NCBI GenBank assembly: GCA_033964015.1 | Contig: CM066921.1 | Location: 27,075,355 to 27,139,354 of the forward strand | Reading direction: 5' to 3' | DNA from: Scolanthus callimorphus | Lineage: Eukaryota > Cnidaria > Anthozoa > Actiniaria > Edwardsiidae | Length of the DNA: 64,000 nt | Shown: piece by piece, positions 60,403-64,000 of the stretch | Layout of the letters: each line of letters opens with the position of its first letter | How positions within the stretch are numbered: position 1 is the stretch's first letter | The notes under the pieces: model-generated | The model's input: only the letters and a program-made list of their open reading frames with translations | Database searches by the model: none | What the model was told of the DNA's origin: nothing | Program-made: the position numbers and the translations under genes

Positions 60403-61635
60403 TAATTCTGATATTGATACTCTTCAATTCCTAACCTTTCGAATACATACTGAACAGTTCAGCCACAGGGCAAACCCTGAGCTCTGCCACGCACAAGCTC
60501 CCCAGATCTGTATCACTCTTTCTGGTGTCTCTACCGTGCATCTGTCTCGTGTAAAACTATCCTGTATTTATACTATTTATACTACCAAGCACTGGTTATT
60601 ATCCGTGACAGGAAAAACGTTAACACATTTCGATTAGCCCACTAAATATCAAGAAGTGTTTGTTGATGAAACAGAAAATATAAAAGAAAAGCACTTGAAA
60701 TACTTGAAACACAAGTCAACAATTGCTGAACAGGCTTTAATCTTGCATGTCCTCGTGCAACAAAATAGAACTGACAAGTCCTGCAACAGTTATCAGTCAA
60801 GTCCAAGTCCGGTAAGCTCACACTATATCCTAAATCAGTTCTGAAACGACAAATCCTTGTTAAATTCCTATACCTCGCTTCATACCAATCGGCACAGTTC
60901 ATTCGGGATATGTCCAGTACGGTTCATGTTCCGCACACTCCAACGATGAAAACCAACAACTGGCTGCATAACACTTTGTTCATCTTGACTACTTCACCCT
61001 GATTTGCGTGACGAGGTTGTCTATGTCGAAGTGCGGCCTTGCCCGCCAGTGGACTCATGAGAGCTTACCACTATTCCTCACTAGATCACCCGTCACCAAA
61101 CCAATCAGTCCCTCGCAGTCTTCGCAATGCAGTTCATGTCAGCCAGACACTCGGCTCCAAGCTGTCTCTTTTGCTTTACATCTAGTCCATTTATTTAGTC
61201 AAGTCCAGTTCCAATACTACAGCTCCTAGCATTCACAGCAGATAAATAAACAGCACCACAATCTTTCACCATCTTCTTTTAAGCAACTTGGAAACAGCAT
61301 ACACACAGCGTCCAAGAGGCACCCAGCTGACATACAGCATTATCGCTTAAGTCTACGCACACATCCTCGCAGCACGTCTCTCGATTCGGCCCAACACGCG
61401 ACGTTGTGGCTCTTCCCTCTTCCTGTCCCTCTCGAGATGCCTTAAAGGCAAACAGGTGTTCAAAAAATATAGAACACTGATAACAACGCAGCCAATAGGA
61501 CTGAAATATGCTAAAACCACCACTATCATGAACTAGAGAGCTAGCTATCAATTTTGATTGTTGTTTTTCCCCACATAAATTCCATAGAAATGTTAAACAA
61601 GTAAATACTGAAGAGCATTACACAATTTTTGTGGC
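60403..61635. other. Intergenic
   Basis: No supported gene. Short frames on the minus strand (60642-60902, 61279-61551) have no domain. Confidence 0.35.
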
Positions 61636-62005
61636 CCGCGCGCTTGGACAGGAGTCACGCAGCGGGAGAGGCGACTGCGAAAGGACATCCGACTAACAGA
61701 CAATATCTCCTTCAGTAAAATGAATATGTTTTATTTAACAAATATAGAGAAACTGTTAAAAAAAATGTAAAAATAATATCCGGTCCGCCGAGGTCCGCGC
61801 GCTTGGACAAGGAGTCACGCAGCGGGAGAGGCGACTGCAAAAGGACATCCGACTAACAGCCAATATCTTCTTCAGTAAAATGAAATATGTTTTATTTAAC
61901 AATATAGAGAAACTGTAAAAAAAAATGTAAAAATAATATCCGGTCCGCCGAGGTCCGGTCCGTGAGGTCCGGTCCGCGAGGTCCGGTCTGCCAAGGTCCG
62001 GTCAG
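61636..62005 (+). repeat. Two-copy 159-bp tandem repeat followed by GGTCCGGTC short repeats
   Basis: CCGCGCGCTTGGACA.. at 61636 is repeated from 61795 with few changes. From 61950 a run of about 20-bp units (GAGGTCCGGTCCGYGAGGTC) follows to 62005. Confidence 0.85.
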
Positions 62006-62342
62006 CGTTTTACAGAGACCCATTTGCTCAGTCTCAAATTTCCACTAAATCCAAGGAAATTCTTATCCTTGTGCATATTCCCACAATAGGTCCTTTGGAG
62101 TGGTGACTTCGAATTCCGACTTGTTAGCCTATGTATTTGGTAAATTTTGACCTGAGAATCGTCCTTGAGCGAAACAAATCTTCGCACTCAGAAAGGTTGT
62201 TTAATTGGCTATTGCTTCCGGTCCATTACAGTGCCTAAGATGTCAAAGGCATAAAAGCCGCCTTGCCGGGAACTTCACAACAGATCACACCCATTCACCA
62301 TGTTCGCTAGTCAAAATCGGTCAAAATGTATGAGAAATCACC

Positions 62343-63096
62343 TTTATGCCGACACACCGACAGAACCCACATTCGGTTAATAATTTTCCCCCTTTCCGAA
62401 AATTAACCAATGCTAATCAACACTCGTTGTTTGCGCGTCTCTGGCGGGAAACTGAATCAATACAGACACTGGGTTTGGAATTAAATGGCCACTCAAGTGA
62501 CATTTATTTTCTTTAACAAAATCCAAATAATTATTACAATTATCGATCTAATTTGATTCAGTTTACAAGGTTGGGTGAATTACCGCCCTTATTTGCAAGA
62601 AAAACAGGTAGCCAAGGTGGAGAGCAGAGGGGAGGTGGTGGGATTGAAGAAACCACAATTTGTAAGAGCTTAAGTTCGCTACGCGTCGATATCTGCAGAG
62701 AGACGGGATGTGCCACACGTTGACTTGGCCTTAAATATGTGCCCCCATCGCACCGCTATCATTAGCTGTCAACCTTGGCGCCTGTAGTATCTGATAAGTC
62801 TGTGGGTGCGTCGTGCATAAACACATTATCGCTCTTATTCAATAATGTTGGTTTTATGCCGACACACCGACAGAACCCACATTCGGTTAATAATTTTCCC
62901 CCTTTCCGAAAATTAACCAATGCTAATCAACACTCGTTGTTTGCGCGTCTCTGGCGGGAAACTGAATCAATACAGACACTGGTTTGGAATTAAATGGCCA
63001 CTCAAGTGACATTTATTTTCTTTAACAAAATCCAAATAATTATTACAATTATCGATCTAATTTGATTCAGTTTACAAGGTTGGGTGAATTACCGCC
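62343..63096 (+). repeat. 245-bp direct repeat pair, nearly identical, 265 bp apart
   Basis: 62343-62587 and 62853-63096 differ by one G (CACTGGGTTTGG against CACTGGTTTGG). Both begin TTTATGCCGACACACCGACA and end GGTGAATTACCGCC. Intervening and flanking sequences differ. Too short and coding-free to call an LTR pair with confidence; a very recent duplication is clear. Confidence 0.8.
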
Positions 63097-63475
63097 ACAA
63101 GCCACAATATGTGGCACACCCCAACAAGGCCAGAGGCGCGCGAACAGGAGGGGCTCGAAAAATTGGTAGAAACAAAGCATTAAACTTGAAGACCTAATGA
63201 GAATAATCCGAGTGCCAACAGGTTATCGTAAGATGCCCTTATCAATTTATTTATTCTAAAGGATACACCAGTCCGTAACTGAAATGTAAACTTGATACGT
63301 AAGAGGAGCGACGATACCCCAGCTCTCGTCTGTCAAGTATTGCGTCCCTTCACGTAATCGAACTACATTATAGATTTATACCTATTAGCACGTCGGACCA
63401 TATTACCGATATTAGCAACGCGTATAGTCGACATCGCTGTGATCGCAGCCCCAGCTCGTGACTGAAAGGTCACCC
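63097..63475. other. 3' flank of the recombinase fragment
   Basis: No gene supported. Confidence 0.4.
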
Positions 63476-64000
63476 TCACTTGAACTCGACTGAAGGGTTG
63501 CGAATATATAATTTAAATGCATCTGATTTCCAGCGACCAAGACTGCGGATTTGAGCGTCGGACAGACCGCATTCTGCTGCATAACTAGCCGCGCCAATGC
63601 GAAAACTGTGAGATTTATATTTCCTGAATCCAGACCGCAAAAATTAAGACTTCGCCGTAGTTGTAACGTAAAGGAATCAGTTCTTACCGGGAGCCCCCCC
63701 GGCAAGCAAAAGAGGGGACCGTCGGCGGAACCTCGTGATTTGCAGTAACGGGCTAAGAATTCAACCGGGCAAAAATTAGAGGCGTCTGCGCGCTGTATGA
63801 TCACGGGAAATGGTTTCTGACTAGAATTGTGTTTGAAATGCCTAATAGTAATCGTGGCACTTGAGATCTTATTTTGGTTTGCTTGAAAACTCACGTCCTC
63901 CATTTGTAAAACCGTTCGCTCAGACCCAGCAGACTTGGTCGTGATTTCACCGACTCGGAAAAAGCCGTAGAATGCAATTAAAAACATCGTCTGATACAAT
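63476..64000 (-). pseudogene. Tyrosine recombinase (DIRS/Ngaro or Crypton type), frameshifted, open at right edge
   Basis: From the edge: FLIAFYGFFRVGEITTKSAG (catalytic Arg region), ITIRHFKHNSSQKPFPVI, then near 63630 the frame must change for HSFRIGAASYAAECGLSD, IRSLGRWKSDAFKLYIRN and a stop at 63476. HxxR, the Trp and the Tyr nucleophile are present only after the shift, so this copy is broken by one indel. It is unlike the recombinase at 22614, which lacks the FRVGE and FRIGAAS wording. Upstream domains are outside the window. Confidence 0.75.

Noticed and set aside
62343..63096. LTR pair of a short retrotransposon
   Set aside because: Only 265 bp between the copies, no primer-binding site, no TG..CA ends; treated as a recent direct duplication.

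Overview
The window is eukaryotic and animal: intron-rich, AT-rich, with consensus GT-AG splice sites and secreted multidomain exons (PAN/apple, EGF, F5/8 type C). It also holds a dense, mixed load of transposable elements: BEL/Pao, Ngaro/DIRS-type tyrosine-recombinase retrotransposon, L2/CR1-like LINE, tRNA-derived SINEs, Penelope-like elements, many MITEs and foldbacks. This combination suggests a cnidarian, most likely a stony coral. That is an inference from architecture and repeat style, not a database match.

Layout. 1-1739 (minus): the 5' LTR, primer-binding site and gag start of a BEL/Pao element that runs off the left edge. 3484-12311 (minus): gene A, a secreted PAN-EGF-(7 x EGF_CA)-F5/8C protein. 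Its last exon is not in the window. 16036-30435 (minus): gene B, a complete three-exon paralogue (signal peptide-PAN-F5/8C, 254 aa). Its 12-kb second intron carries an almost intact 7.3-kb Ngaro/PAT-type element (17153-24455, plus) and a 5'-truncated LINE (24846-27368, minus). A and B are tandem, same-strand relatives with compatible exon phases. 30.5-45.3 kb is repeat-dominated and ends in a 1.75-kb near-perfect inverted repeat bounded by TTAA. 45.3-61 kb holds decayed, frameshifted minus-strand coding fragments. Several resemble ubiquitin-system domains (Josephin-like, OTU, RING, USP) beside transposase or integrase-like sequence, interrupted by a Penelope-like GIY-YIG fragment. 61.6-64 kb has recent local duplications and, at the right edge, a frameshifted tyrosine recombinase.

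Most interesting points. (1) In the Ngaro-type element, the open frames of gag, RT/RNase H and recombinase each begin directly after an in-frame TAG that is also a good 3' splice acceptor, all phase 0. A single upstream leader exon ends with a phase-0 donor, which suggests one donor spliced alternatively to three acceptors. The presumptive intron is filled by a 1.5-kb minisatellite. (2) The SINE and LINE in this window share a 3' tail. (3) The mobile-looking coding debris is linked to deubiquitinase-like domains. (4) EGF exons are duplicated at exactly 114 bp. (5) Polyguanine-ended MITEs have 8-bp target duplications.

All positions were read by eye. Exon ends come from phase and splice consensus; family names come from motif recognition without searches.
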